A stretch of DNA of 64,000 bases from Aminomonas paucivorans DSM 12260 (GCF_000165795.1 NZ_CM001022.1:2017812-2081811); one strand, 5' to 3'; positions 1-8,451 are shown, counted from the first letter of the stretch. Numbers and translations are program-made. Notes: a model not told the origin generated them from the sequence alone.

Positions 1-1010
1 TCCCGCAGGAGGGGCAGGGAAGAGCAGTGCAGCCCCCCGCCGTGCTTGCGGCACTCCTCGTAAGGGGTGGTCAGCACCGTGCAGCCTCGCTTCGTCAGCA
101 GCTCCGCCGTCCAGACCGCCGAGGCGTCCAGGATCACCTTCCCCGGGGCCACGGCCAGACAGTTGATGGCCGCTCCCCCGTCGTCCCGGAAATCCACGGG
201 AATCGCCTCGATGCCCAGCTCCGCCAGTTTTTCCAGGAACCAGAAGGGCAGCCGCTCCACCTGCACCAGGGCCTTGTCCCGGTCCACCATCAGAAGGGCC
301 CCGTCGATGTGCATGCTGTAGCCCACCAGGGGCACCTCCAGAAGCTCCGTATCCTGGTGCCGCAGGACGCACCGGAGCTGGTCCACCCCCGCGGCGTTCT
401 GCCGGGAGCTGGTGCCCACCACGGCGGTGCGCTCGTTGAGGAAGGTGAAGCTCCCTCCCTCCAGCAGCCCCGCCCCGTGGACGGTGTGGAGGATGGGCAT
501 CCCCAGCTCCGCCAGCTTGCGGGAAAGGAAGGCCTCCTCCCCCCGCCGTCCCGTCCCATAGGGTTTCCCCACGGGTCCCATGCGACCCACCACGGCTCCA
601 CCCTTGACCACGATCCCGTTGTCCCGGACGAACATGGCGTTGGGGTCCCGGGGACCTCCTTCCAGATAGACCACCTCCGTCCCGCAGCCCCGCAGGACCT
701 CCGCGAAGGCGTCGTGCTCCCTCTGCATGGCCCCCAGATCCGGCCCGCGATCGGAGCGGAAGTACCACTGTTCCTCGTCGTCGATGAGGGCGTCCAGCTC
801 CGGATCGTACCGGTCCGAGGTCATCCGCAGGATCTCCTCCCCCGGACGGTGGAGCAGCACCGTCCGCAGGGGCCCCACGTCGTCGTAGACCCCCCAGCGT
901 CGGCCCCAGACCCGGGCCTGCATGTCCTCGTCCTCGAAGGCCGGCAGGGCCCGGGAAGGGATCCTCCGGAGGACCAGATGGTAGTATTGGGCGCTGTCTC
1001 GCAGCTTCAT
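1..1010 (-). CDS. Amidinohydrolase/amidinotransferase-family enzyme (arginine deiminase/DDAH fold), 3' end beyond window
   Basis: 336 codons are visible; the gene runs off the left edge, so the C-terminus is missing. The start is the ATG at 1010, preceded by a GGGAGGGG ribosome site. Visible family landmarks are PNAMFVRDN (substrate-binding Asp region), LEGGSF, MHIDG with the catalytic His, and GGGLHCSS with the probable catalytic Cys at residue 329. The family hydrolyses or transfers guanidino groups (arginine deiminase, arginine dihydrolase, DDAH, glycine amidinotransferase). It is the last visible gene of a minus-strand operon, 31 bp after the NhaC-type antiporter, and a second enzyme of the same fold lies on the other side of that antiporter. 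The exact substrate cannot be read from sequence; an arginine-like compound is inferred. Confidence 0.85.
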   Translation of the reverse strand, partial: MKLRDSAQYYHLVLRRIPSRALPAFEDEDMQARVWGRRWGVYDDVGPLRTVLLHRPGEEILRMTSDRYDPELDALIDDEEQWYFRSDRGPDLGAMQREHDAFAEVLRGCGTEVVYLEGGPRDPNAMFVRDNGIVVKGGAVVGRMGPVGKPYGTGRRGEEAFLSRKLAELGMPILHTVHGAGLLEGGSFTFLNERTAVVGTSSRQNAAGVDQLRCVLRHQDTELLEVPLVGYSMHIDGALLMVDRDKALVQVERLPFWFLEKLAELGIEAIPVDFRDDGGAAINCLAVAPGKVILDASAVWTAELLTKRGCTVLTTPYEECRKHGGGLHCSSLPLLR

Positions 1011-1041
1011 GCTTCCCCTCCCTTTCCTTCGGACGTGCCCA

Positions 1042-2562
1042 TCAGGCTTCGTCGGGACGCCGCCGTCCCAGGATCGGTTCTCCCCTCTTGCCCAGCCAGG
1101 CGATGCCGATGCCCAGGTAGGCGGTCAGGATCGACACGATGGGGTTCATCCAGTTCAGGAACGCGTAGGGCAGGTACTCCAGGGTGGGCACTCCGAAGAG
1201 CCCCGCGTGGTAGGCCCCGCAGGAGTTCCAGGGCACCAGCACGGAGGTGATGGTGCCAGCGTCCTCCAGGCAGCGGGAGAGCATCCGGGGGTGCAGCCCC
1301 TTCTGGGCGAAGGTGGTCTTGTACATCCGCCCGGGGATCACGATGGCCAGGTACTGGTCCCCCAGAAGGATGTTGCAGGAAACGCTGGAGAGGATCACCG
1401 CCGTGACCAGGCCGCCCACGGTGCGAACCCTCGCCAGGACCTTCTCCAGGATCACATCCAGGAAACCGCACTTCTCCATGACTCCGCCGAAGGCCAAGGC
1501 GCAGAAGCTCAGGGAGACGGTCCAATTCATGGCCTGCAGCCCTCCCCGGGCGAGGAGGTCCTTGAGCATCCCTCCCACCTCCTTGGCCAGGTCCGGCCGG
1601 ATGGAGAGGTTGTTCTCTCCCAGCACCTTCAGGGCCGCGGCGGTGTCGGAGGCGTCCGCCAGGGCGGCGGACAGGGCGGGGGAATAGCCGTTCTGCAGCA
1701 CGTTCAGCATATCTGCGATCCCCACCCCCTGGAGCAACGCCATGGCGCTCCCCGCCAGAACTCCGGCCATGAGGCCGGGCAGGGCGGGGATCTTCATGGC
1801 CACCAGGGCGATGACCAGCACCGGGGGCAACAGTCCCCAGGGAGACACGTGGAACTCCCGGGCCATCACCGCCTGGATGGCCTGGATGCGCTCCACCTCC
1901 AGGGTCCCTCCGGCGAAACGCATCCCCAGTGCCAGGGCCAGGATCAGGACGATGACGTAGGTCGGGCCGGTGGTCCACAGCATGGCCCGGATGTGCTGGA
2001 ACAGGTCCGCTCCCGCCACGGCGGGGGCCAGGTTGGTGGTGTCCGACAGGGGAGACATCTTGTCCCCCAGGTAGGCCCCGGAGATGATGATGCCCGCCGC
2101 CAGGGGGGTGGGGATCTTCAGACCCGCGGCAATGCCGATGAGGGCGATCCCCACGGTTCCCGAGGTCCCCCAGGAGGATCCCGTGGCCAGGGAGACGATG
2201 GAGCAGATCAGCAGGGTGGACACCAGGAACACCCGGGGGGAGAGGATCGAAAGACCGTAGTAGATCATGCTCGGGACGATGCCCCCCTGGATCCAGGACC
2301 CCACCACGAGACCGATGGTGTACATGATCAGGATGGCCGTCATGGCCATGGTGATGCCTCCGACGATGCCTTCCTCGATGACCGCCCAGGGCCGACGGAG
2401 CACGAAGTAGCCAACCGCCGCGGCGAAGACCGTGGCCAGAAGCACGGGGATGTGGACGTCCACCTTCCACAGCAGCACCCCCGCCCCAATCACCGTCACG
2501 GAAAAAGCCACCACGATCAGCGCCTCCAGAAACGTGGGCGCCCGTCCGGTTCTCTCTGTCAT
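1042..2562 (-). CDS. NhaC-family Na+/H+ antiporter-like transporter
   Basis: A 506-residue, highly hydrophobic protein with about a dozen membrane segments. Residues about 162-181 carry the NhaC signature GAYLGDKMSPLSDTTNLAPA. A GGAGG ribosome site precedes the ATG. Members of this family exchange Na+ for H+, but some exchange organic anions or amino acids for protons or sodium. Its place between two amidinohydrolase genes in one operon suggests it moves the substrate or product of that pathway (inference), rather than serving only in pH control. The length is usual for the family and the frame is intact. Confidence 0.88.
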   Translation of the reverse strand: MTERTGRAPTFLEALIVVAFSVTVIGAGVLLWKVDVHIPVLLATVFAAAVGYFVLRRPWAVIEEGIVGGITMAMTAILIMYTIGLVVGSWIQGGIVPSMIYYGLSILSPRVFLVSTLLICSIVSLATGSSWGTSGTVGIALIGIAAGLKIPTPLAAGIIISGAYLGDKMSPLSDTTNLAPAVAGADLFQHIRAMLWTTGPTYVIVLILALALGMRFAGGTLEVERIQAIQAVMAREFHVSPWGLLPPVLVIALVAMKIPALPGLMAGVLAGSAMALLQGVGIADMLNVLQNGYSPALSAALADASDTAAALKVLGENNLSIRPDLAKEVGGMLKDLLARGGLQAMNWTVSLSFCALAFGGVMEKCGFLDVILEKVLARVRTVGGLVTAVILSSVSCNILLGDQYLAIVIPGRMYKTTFAQKGLHPRMLSRCLEDAGTITSVLVPWNSCGAYHAGLFGVPTLEYLPYAFLNWMNPIVSILTAYLGIGIAWLGKRGEPILGRRRPDEA

Positions 2563-2623
2563 GGGAAACCCTCCTTTCGGTCCTTCCGGTTCCGTTCCTT
2601 CCCGCTTTTCCTTCGGGGTGTCC

Positions 2624-3562
2624 CTAGATCGGGTCCCTCCTGAGGAACGCGGTGAGGCAGTGGGTGGCCCCCCAGGCCTTCACGATCTCCGAGAGGTCCG
2701 CCTCCACGCACTCCACCCCCGCCTCCTCCAGGAGGGCCCGGGTCCCGGGGTTCCCCGAGGGAAGCACCACCTTTCCGGGACGCAGGGTCACGAAGTTGAT
2801 CCCGAAGGTGAGCTTCACCTCCTCCACGTGGGGGTTCTCCAGGATCCGAAAGCCTCGATCGAGGAGGGGGCGGCAGACCTCGTAGGGCACCTGCCAGGGG
2901 AAGACCATGACTGTCTTCCGGTCCGGGAAGTTCATCAGCCCGTCCAGATGGGCGTGCCCGAAGGGGATGGGGAAGCGCAGGAAATCCGTCACCCCGATCT
3001 CCCGGAGTTCCCGTTCCACCTGCCGTGCCCCCGCCTCGTTTGCCCGGCAGCCCGTCCCCAGGATCACCGTCCTGCGGTCCACCCACAGGAGGCAGGCCCC
3101 CTCGAAGATCCCATCCCCGTTGACCGTCTTCAGGATGGGCACCCCCAGCCGGGCCAGGGCCTCAGCGGCGAAGCGCTCCTCCCCCCGCCGGGCCTCCATG
3201 GCGGGACGGCACACGATGGCCCCCTCGGGAGTCATGAGCACCTGATCCCGCATGAACAGGGCGTTGGGCCGGTCGGGGCGGTACCCCTCCACGTAGTGCA
3301 CCGTCACCCCGTGGGCCCGGTAGAGGTCCGCCAGCGCATCGTGCTGCCTTCGGGCCGTCTCCGGATCCACGGGGGCCTTGAAGCGCACCGCCGCAGGGTC
3401 CGTCACCCCGTCCAGCTCCGGCCCGGGCCGACGCATGAGCACCGCTTTCAGAACCCCCGCCTCGGAGTCGCAGTACCAGTCGCCCCAGTAGTCCCCCAGG
3501 CTCTCCGCAAAGTTCCGCTCGCTGGGGTACCACCGCTCCCCCCGTACCGTCACCTGCTGCAT
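2624..3562 (-). CDS. Amidinohydrolase (arginine deiminase/DDAH/arginine dihydrolase superfamily)
   Basis: A 312-residue enzyme of the guanidino-group-modifying superfamily. Visible motifs are PNALFMRDQ (about residues 99-107), FEGA with Glu154, HAHLDG with the catalytic His205, and GATHCLTA with the nucleophilic Cys302, so the triad looks complete. The ATG at 3562 has a GGAAGG site and overlaps the end of the upstream isoaspartyl-dipeptidase gene by 13 bp, implying translational coupling. Known family reactions turn arginine into citrulline or ornithine with ammonia release, or remove dimethylamine from dimethylarginine. It is only distantly similar to the paralogue at 1-1010, so the two may act in sequence or on different substrates. 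Confidence 0.87.
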   Translation of the reverse strand: MQQVTVRGERWYPSERNFAESLGDYWGDWYCDSEAGVLKAVLMRRPGPELDGVTDPAAVRFKAPVDPETARRQHDALADLYRAHGVTVHYVEGYRPDRPNALFMRDQVLMTPEGAIVCRPAMEARRGEERFAAEALARLGVPILKTVNGDGIFEGACLLWVDRRTVILGTGCRANEAGARQVERELREIGVTDFLRFPIPFGHAHLDGLMNFPDRKTVMVFPWQVPYEVCRPLLDRGFRILENPHVEEVKLTFGINFVTLRPGKVVLPSGNPGTRALLEEAGVECVEADLSEIVKAWGATHCLTAFLRRDPI

Positions 3563-4764
3563 GATCCTTCCCCCTTCCCGTCGTCCCTCAGGTCCCTCTC
3601 GAAGTAGCTGAACCGGCAGGGGCGTCCCTCTTCCAGCGCCGGTTCCCCCGCCAGGTAGACCCGCTCCAGTTCCCAGTTCTCCCCGAACACCGCCAGATCC
3701 GCGTCCGCCCCCGCCCGAAGGGCTCCCTTGCGGGGATACAGGCCCAGGCGCTTGGCCGGGTTGGCCCCCGTCAGGGCGAAAGCCGTCTCCGGGGGAAACC
3801 CTCCCCGAAGCAAGGCCTGCAGGTTTTCCAGAAGGGAATCCGTCCGCTCCAGGTACAGCCCCAGATAGGTTCCCTTCGCATCCCTCCGGGGCAGCCCCAC
3901 GTTGCCGTCGGAACTCAGGGTGATCCGTTCCGGAGCCACCCCCCCCGCCACCAGCTGCTCCACCGCCTTTGATGCCTTGACGGAAACCAGGCAGCCCCGA
4001 TCGGGTTCCAGGATGGTGCTCAGGTCCACGTTGCCCCCCCGGAGGGCATACCCCCGGGCCTGCTCCAGAAGGTCGGCGTTGGTGTTGCAGTGGGTGGGGA
4101 GGGAGCGGTCCAGGGGGACTCCGCTGCGGCGGTGCGCCTCCTCCAGGAAGGCGAAGGGATCCCCGTACTCCGCCACGTGGAGGTGCATCAGCCCGGGTTT
4201 GCCGCTCTGCAGCCCCGCCACGTACACCTCGCTGGAGAGGCGACAGAATTCCTCCAGGCTGGGATGGGAGGAGAACCGGTCCGTCAGGGCCACCTTGCAG
4301 CCCAGCACGTAGGGCAGAAACACCACGTCCTCCCCGGGGCTTCCCAGGATGGAAGGGGCGGGGAAGCGAAAATTCCCCGTGTGCATGTAGGCCCCCAAAC
4401 CCTCATCCCGGAGAGCGAGGACCTTGTAGGCCAGCGCCTTTAGGTCCTCGCATCCGTAGCCCATGCCCAGAAGCCCCACAGCGGTGGTGATCCCCGCACG
4501 AAGGAAGTGGGAGAGGAAAATCTCCGGGGTCTTGCTGGTGTACCCCTCGTCCCAGGTGGCTCCGGTGAAGTGCACGTGCCCGTCCACCAGTCCCGGGGCC
4601 GTCACCCGCCCCTCCAGGTCCGTCTCCTCCGCAGGGCACCCCGAAACCCGAAGTCCCCTTTCCATGGCCTGGATCCGTCCCCCCGCAAGCAGCAGGTCCA
4701 CGGTCCGCCACTCCCCCGTGCCCCCCGGCTCGGGGGCCACCCTCGCGTTGCGCAGGATCCTCAT
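3550..4764 (-). CDS. iadA: Isoaspartyl dipeptidase-like amidohydrolase (IadA family)
   Basis: 404 residues. An in-frame GTG at 4773 lies inside the ribosome site, so the ATG at 4764, eight bases after GGGAGG, is chosen. It is a metal-dependent TIM-barrel amidohydrolase: HVH at residues 63-65, LGCK with the likely carboxylated bridging Lys157, metal His in HLHVAEYGD and LPTHCN, and the catalytic Asp in SSDGN. The segment TPEIFLSHFLRAGITTAVG and the order of motifs match isoaspartyl dipeptidase, which splits beta-aspartyl dipeptides from protein damage or from cyanophycin. It is the first enzyme gene of the operon after the GntR regulator. Another dipeptide-like amide substrate is possible. Confidence 0.8.
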   Translation of the reverse strand: MRILRNARVAPEPGGTGEWRTVDLLLAGGRIQAMERGLRVSGCPAEETDLEGRVTAPGLVDGHVHFTGATWDEGYTSKTPEIFLSHFLRAGITTAVGLLGMGYGCEDLKALAYKVLALRDEGLGAYMHTGNFRFPAPSILGSPGEDVVFLPYVLGCKVALTDRFSSHPSLEEFCRLSSEVYVAGLQSGKPGLMHLHVAEYGDPFAFLEEAHRRSGVPLDRSLPTHCNTNADLLEQARGYALRGGNVDLSTILEPDRGCLVSVKASKAVEQLVAGGVAPERITLSSDGNVGLPRRDAKGTYLGLYLERTDSLLENLQALLRGGFPPETAFALTGANPAKRLGLYPRKGALRAGADADLAVFGENWELERVYLAGEPALEEGRPCRFSYFERDLRDDGKGEGSCSR

Positions 4765-4791
4765 GCTTTCCACCTCCCGATGATCGATCGT

Positions 4792-5505
4792 CTACTCCTC
4801 CAGAAGCGACACTCCCCCGTAGGCCCGGAGGGACTCGGAGTTGTGCAGCAGCATCGCCACGGTGGAGTGGATGTGGTCCTCCATGATCTCCTTGGCCTCG
4901 TTGGGACGGTTTTCGAAGATGGCCCGCACCAGGTCCCGATGCTCCCGGTGGCTTTTCGACCGGTCCGGATCCCGGAGCAGCTCCACCTTTCCCGCGCGTC
5001 GGAAGAAGTTGTCGAAGAACAGCACGTAGAGTTCGCAACGCCAGAAAAGCTGCTTCACCTGGTGTTCCATGTGCCGGTTTCCCGTGAGTCGGGCGATCCC
5101 CAGGTGGAGGTCCTTGTTCACCTCGTAGATCTTCGGGTCCCCGGAGAAGTAGCACTCCCGCTCCCGGAGGATCAGGTTTTCGAAGACCTCCCGCTCCTCC
5201 TCCCCGGCCTGTCGGGCCGCGTCGTAGGCCACCCAGGGCTCCGCGATGAGACGAACCCGGTAGAGATCCTCCAGGTCCTTCCGGGAAAGCCCCGGAAGCA
5301 CACAGCTCCGGCCGGTCCGGTTCTCCAGAAGCCCCTCCGCCGCCAGGCGGCGCAGGGCGTTGCGCACCGGGGTACGGCTCAGCCCCAGTTCCTCCGCCAC
5401 CTGCTGCTCCACCAAGGGAAACCCCGGCGGGATGCGCCCCTCCAGGATCAGGCGGATGACCCCCTCGTAGGCTTGCTCTTCCGCAGTGCTCTGGTCGCCC
5501 CTCAT
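4792..5505 (-). CDS. GntR-family transcriptional regulator (FadR/FCD subfamily)
   Basis: About 237 residues from the ATG at 5505; an upstream ATG at 5532 would add nine residues but has a poorer ribosome site and lies outside the conserved start. The N-terminus holds a winged helix (YEGVIRLILEGRIPPG, then SRTPVRNALRRLAAEGL), the GntR signature. The C-terminal all-helical FCD ligand domain has the expected metal/ligand His residues (LHLGIARLTGN, then a late DHIHSTV). It is first in the minus-strand operon and diverges from the cyclodeaminase gene, so it probably controls both arms in response to a pathway acid or amino acid (inference). Confidence 0.9.
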   Translation of the reverse strand: MRGDQSTAEEQAYEGVIRLILEGRIPPGFPLVEQQVAEELGLSRTPVRNALRRLAAEGLLENRTGRSCVLPGLSRKDLEDLYRVRLIAEPWVAYDAARQAGEEEREVFENLILRERECYFSGDPKIYEVNKDLHLGIARLTGNRHMEHQVKQLFWRCELYVLFFDNFFRRAGKVELLRDPDRSKSHREHRDLVRAIFENRPNEAKEIMEDHIHSTVAMLLHNSESLRAYGGVSLLEE

Positions 5506-5557
5506 CCCTCGCCCCCCCCAATTCTTAATCATTCGGTATCCCGTTTCGTATCCTGAA

Positions 5558-5585
5558 TCATTACGCAGGCCCGGCCTTCTGTCAA
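5558..5585 (-). promoter_or_regulatory. Predicted sigma70-type promoter for the left (iadA) arm
   Basis: On the minus strand, TTGACA (5580-5585) is followed after 16 bp by TAATGA (5558-5563). It would start transcription just ahead of the GntR gene. Downstream, the hexamer GGATAC occurs twice, about 12 bp apart, within 5540-5556 and is a possible regulator site. Confidence 0.6.
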
Positions 5586-5607
5586 CTTCTTTTTCCTTTC
5601 CCCAAGG

Positions 5608-5636
5608 TTGGCAAATCCCCCCGAAGGAGCTAAGGT
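5608..5636 (+). promoter_or_regulatory. Predicted sigma70-type promoter for the right (cyclodeaminase) arm
   Basis: TTGGCA (5608-5613), a 17-bp spacer and TAAGGT (5631-5636), followed 34 bp later by the ATG at 5671 with a strong GAAGGAGG site. Confidence 0.55.
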
Positions 5637-5654
5637 GAATCCACTGAATTCACC
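5634..5654. promoter_or_regulatory. Perfect inverted repeat, candidate GntR operator
   Basis: GGTGAAT (5634-5640), seven bases, then ATTCACC (5648-5654). The dyad overlaps the predicted -10 and start point of the right-arm promoter, the usual place for a repressor site. Which of the two neighbouring GntR proteins might bind is unknown. Confidence 0.5.
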
Positions 5655-5670
5655 ACGAAGGAGGGATTCC

Positions 5671-6663
5671 ATGGCCCGCATCCGCATCCTCAACGCGGCG
5701 CAGGTGGGACAGCTTCTGGTCATGAAGGACGTGGTCGAGGGGGTGGAGCGGATCTACCGGCTCTACTCCACCGGTCGGGCGGGGCTGTGGCCCACGGTGT
5801 TCCACGAGTTCGACCCGGGGGTCCGGGACATGGACATCAAGTCGGGCTACCTGGACGGGGCGGGGATCTTCGGCCTGAAGATGGTGGCCTGGTCGGCGGG
5901 CAACCCCGCCCGAGGGCTCCCCGCCCTCTCCGGGGTGGTGGTGGTGGCGGACACGGACACGGGGCTTCCCCTGGGGATCGTGGACGGCATGAGCCTCACC
6001 TCCCTGCGCACCGGGGCCGCCGGGGCGGTGGGGGCGGCCCGGCTTGCCCGGCCCGACGCGACCCGGGCCCTGATCTGCGGCACCGGGGCCCAGGGCCGGG
6101 CACAGCTGGCGGGCCTGGCGGAGGTCCTCCCCTCCCTGAAACACGTGGACGCCTCCAGCCCGGATGCGGCGGGCGCCCAAGCCTACGCGGAGGAGATGGG
6201 ACACCTCCACCCGAACCTGACGGTGCGGGCGGTGCCCTGGGAAGAACGGGGCGCGGCGGCGCAGCAGGCCCAGGTGGTGGTGGCCTGCACCCCCTCCCGG
6301 GAGGCCTACCTGAAATCGGAGTGGATCCGACCGGGAACCCACATCAACGCCATCGGCACCGACGCCCGCACCAAGCAGGAGCTGGAACCGGAGCTGGTGA
6401 GGCGCTGCCGCCTGGTGGCGGACTCCCGGGCCCAGACCCTGGACCACGGGGAGCTGTACCACGCCTATTCCGCGGGGCTGGTGCGGCGGGAGGACGTGGC
6501 GGAGATGGGAGAGGTGCTGGAGGGACTGGCCCCGGGGCGGAACTCCCCGGAGGAGATCACCCTCTTCGACAGCACCGGCATGGCCCTTCAGGACCTGATC
6601 TGCGCCCACCGGGCCCTCCAGAGGGCGGAGGAGCGGGGCGTGGGCACCCTGGTAGAACTTTAA
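5671..6663 (+). CDS. Ornithine cyclodeaminase/mu-crystallin family protein
   Basis: 330 residues from the ATG at 5671, which follows GAAGGAGG; a longer in-frame reading back to 5608 lacks a site. Family features seen are DIKSGY near residue 56, GLPLGIVDGMSLTSLRTGAAGAVGA-type substrate/NAD region (split across residues about 100-125), the Rossmann segment ALICGTGAQGRAQL near residue 135, and GTHINAIGTD followed by the catalytic-region DSRAQ. The family includes ornithine cyclodeaminase (ornithine to proline plus ammonia), lysine cyclodeaminase, ketimine reductase and alanine dehydrogenase. Being opposite two amidinohydrolases makes ornithine an attractive substrate (inference). It is 15 bp before the aminotransferase gene. 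Confidence 0.85.
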   Translation: MARIRILNAAQVGQLLVMKDVVEGVERIYRLYSTGRAGLWPTVFHEFDPGVRDMDIKSGYLDGAGIFGLKMVAWSAGNPARGLPALSGVVVVADTDTGLPLGIVDGMSLTSLRTGAAGAVGAARLARPDATRALICGTGAQGRAQLAGLAEVLPSLKHVDASSPDAAGAQAYAEEMGHLHPNLTVRAVPWEERGAAAQQAQVVVACTPSREAYLKSEWIRPGTHINAIGTDARTKQELEPELVRRCRLVADSRAQTLDHGELYHAYSAGLVRREDVAEMGEVLEGLAPGRNSPEEITLFDSTGMALQDLICAHRALQRAEERGVGTLVEL

Positions 6664-6678
6664 GAGGAGGAGAGACCC

Positions 6679-7812
6679 ATGAAGATCGCACCCTTCGGCG
6701 TGGAGCAGTGGATGAACGCCTACGAGGTCGGGGCAGACGCCAACCTGGGGGAAACCTGCGTGGACTCCCTCACCCTGGAGGGGCTGCTGGACCTCACGGG
6801 GCGGAAGGAGGAGATCCTTCGGGAACTCCTGGCCCTGCGGCTTTCCTACGGGGACATCCCGGGAAGCGACGAGCTGCGGGACCGGGTGGCGGGGCTGCAC
6901 GACCGCCAGGGACGGGAGAACGTGATGATCCTCAATGGGGGGTCCGCGGCCAACTTCCTGTCCCTGTACACCCTGGTGGAGCCGGGGGACGAGGTGGTGG
7001 CGGTCTACCCCACCTACCAGCAGCTCACGGGCATCCCGGAATCCTTCGGGGCGGTGCTGCGCACCCTGCCCCTGCGCCCGGAGCAGGGTTTCCTGCCGGA
7101 CCCGGAGGAGCTGGCCGCCCTGGTCACTTCCCGCACGAAGCTGATCTGCCTGAACAACCCCAACAACCCCACGGGGGCCCTGATGGAACGTCCCCTGCTG
7201 GAGCGGATCGTCCGGATCGCCCGGGATGCGGGAGCCTGGATCCTCTGCGACGAGGTGTACCGCTTCCTGGTGCACAATCCCAAGGTCCGGGTGCCCTCGG
7301 TGGCGGACCTCTACGAGCGGGGGGTGGTCACGGGAAGCCTTTCCAAATGCTTCTCCCTGGCGGGGCTGCGCATCGGCTGGGTCGTGGGGCCGGAGGCCTT
7401 CATCGGGGACCTGTTCTCCCACCGGGACTACACCACCATCAGCTGCGGCCGCTTGGACGACCGGCTGGGATGCCTGGCTCTGGAGCACCGGGGGGCCATC
7501 CTGGGGCGAAACCTGGCGCTGCTTCGACGCTGCGCGTCGGTCCTGGAACGCTGGGTGGACTCGGAACCCCGGGTCTCCATGGTGAAGCCCCGGGCGGGCA
7601 CCACCGCCTTCCTGCACTACGACCACAACCTGGACTCCCAGACCTTCTGCCGCCGTCTCTACGACCGGGACCGGACCCTCCTGGTGCCGGGAACCTGCTT
7701 CGACCGGGACCGGTGGCTTCGGGTGGGCTACGCCTTCGCCCCCGACGACCTGGAGACGGGGCTTGGGCGGGTGTCCTCCTTCCTGCGGCAGCTGGAGTCC
7801 GAGGGGCTGTGA
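6679..7812 (+). CDS. PLP-dependent aminotransferase, class I/II
   Basis: 377 residues with a GAGGAGGAG site before the ATG. Fold type I landmarks: NGGSAANFL (phosphate-binding region, about 86-94), NNPNNPTG (159-166), DEVY (191-194) and the Schiff-base Lys223 in SLSKCFSLAGLRIGW; a late arginine in RVGYAF binds the substrate carboxylate. The length is typical. It probably transaminates the amino acid made by the upstream enzyme, or aspartate or alanine, but specificity is not readable. It shares GTGA with the following regulator gene, so the three right-arm genes form one operon. Confidence 0.88.
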   Translation: MKIAPFGVEQWMNAYEVGADANLGETCVDSLTLEGLLDLTGRKEEILRELLALRLSYGDIPGSDELRDRVAGLHDRQGRENVMILNGGSAANFLSLYTLVEPGDEVVAVYPTYQQLTGIPESFGAVLRTLPLRPEQGFLPDPEELAALVTSRTKLICLNNPNNPTGALMERPLLERIVRIARDAGAWILCDEVYRFLVHNPKVRVPSVADLYERGVVTGSLSKCFSLAGLRIGWVVGPEAFIGDLFSHRDYTTISCGRLDDRLGCLALEHRGAILGRNLALLRRCASVLERWVDSEPRVSMVKPRAGTTAFLHYDHNLDSQTFCRRLYDRDRTLLVPGTCFDRDRWLRVGYAFAPDDLETGLGRVSSFLRQLESEGL

Positions 7813-8438
7813 GGGAGACGGAAGGGGCGGCGGAGCGGGCCTACGAGGGCCTGCTCCGCCTGATCCTCACGGAGGAGCTGGAGCCGGGGGACAACCTCCC
7901 CGCCCTGACCCTGGCGGCCCGGCTGGGCACCAGCCGCACCCCCGTGCGGGAGGCCCTGCGCCGTCTGGCGGGAGAAGGGATCGCGGAGCTGATCCCCGGC
8001 GGGGGTGCCCGCCTGGTGGACCCCACCCCTCGGGGCATCCGGGAGACCTTCGCCATCCGGGAGTGTCTGGAGGTCCTGGCGGTGCGGGAGGCGGCGGCAT
8101 ACCGGGACCCGGTGGCCCTGGCCCGGCTGGACCAGTGCCTCGGGGAACCGGAGGAGGTCCCCCTGGACCCCCTGGAGGCCTTCCGACGCTCCCTGGCCTT
8201 CCATCTCCTCCTGTCGAAGGCTTCGGGGAACCGGGAACTGCCCCGGGTTCTGGGGGGCGTCCTGGCCCAGGCCCAGGTATTCCTCCTCTTCTACCCTCCT
8301 CCTCCCGGGGAGACGGGAGCCTCCCGAGAGGAACACCGGCGGATCCTGGAGGCGATCCGTCGGGGAGACCCGGAGGGGGCGGAGGCCCGGATGCGGGACC
8401 ACCTGCGTCTGGGGATGGAGGAGCTGGGGGCCCCCTGA
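7809..8438 (+). CDS. GntR-family transcriptional regulator (FCD subfamily), second copy
   Basis: 209 residues. The GTG start at 7809 overlaps the stop of the aminotransferase gene as GTGA. The winged helix includes AYEGLLRLILTEELEPGD and TSRTPVREALRRLAGEGI; the FCD domain follows with RECLEVLAVREAA and a terminal region rich in acidic and His residues (EEHRRILEAI, RMRDHLRLGM). It is shorter than the regulator at 4792 but starts with the same AYEG.L.LIL pattern, suggesting an old duplication. It likely gives feedback control of the right arm or shared control of the divergent region (inference). Confidence 0.87.
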   Translation: MRETEGAAERAYEGLLRLILTEELEPGDNLPALTLAARLGTSRTPVREALRRLAGEGIAELIPGGGARLVDPTPRGIRETFAIRECLEVLAVREAAAYRDPVALARLDQCLGEPEEVPLDPLEAFRRSLAFHLLLSKASGNRELPRVLGGVLAQAQVFLLFYPPPPGETGASREEHRRILEAIRRGDPEGAEARMRDHLRLGMEELGAP

Positions 8439-8451
8439 GGGGGCCCCCACC

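Noticed and set aside
1-1010. Truncated pseudogene at the left edge
   Set aside because: The frame is open to the window edge and the catalytic His and Cys motifs are intact; the end is simply outside the window.
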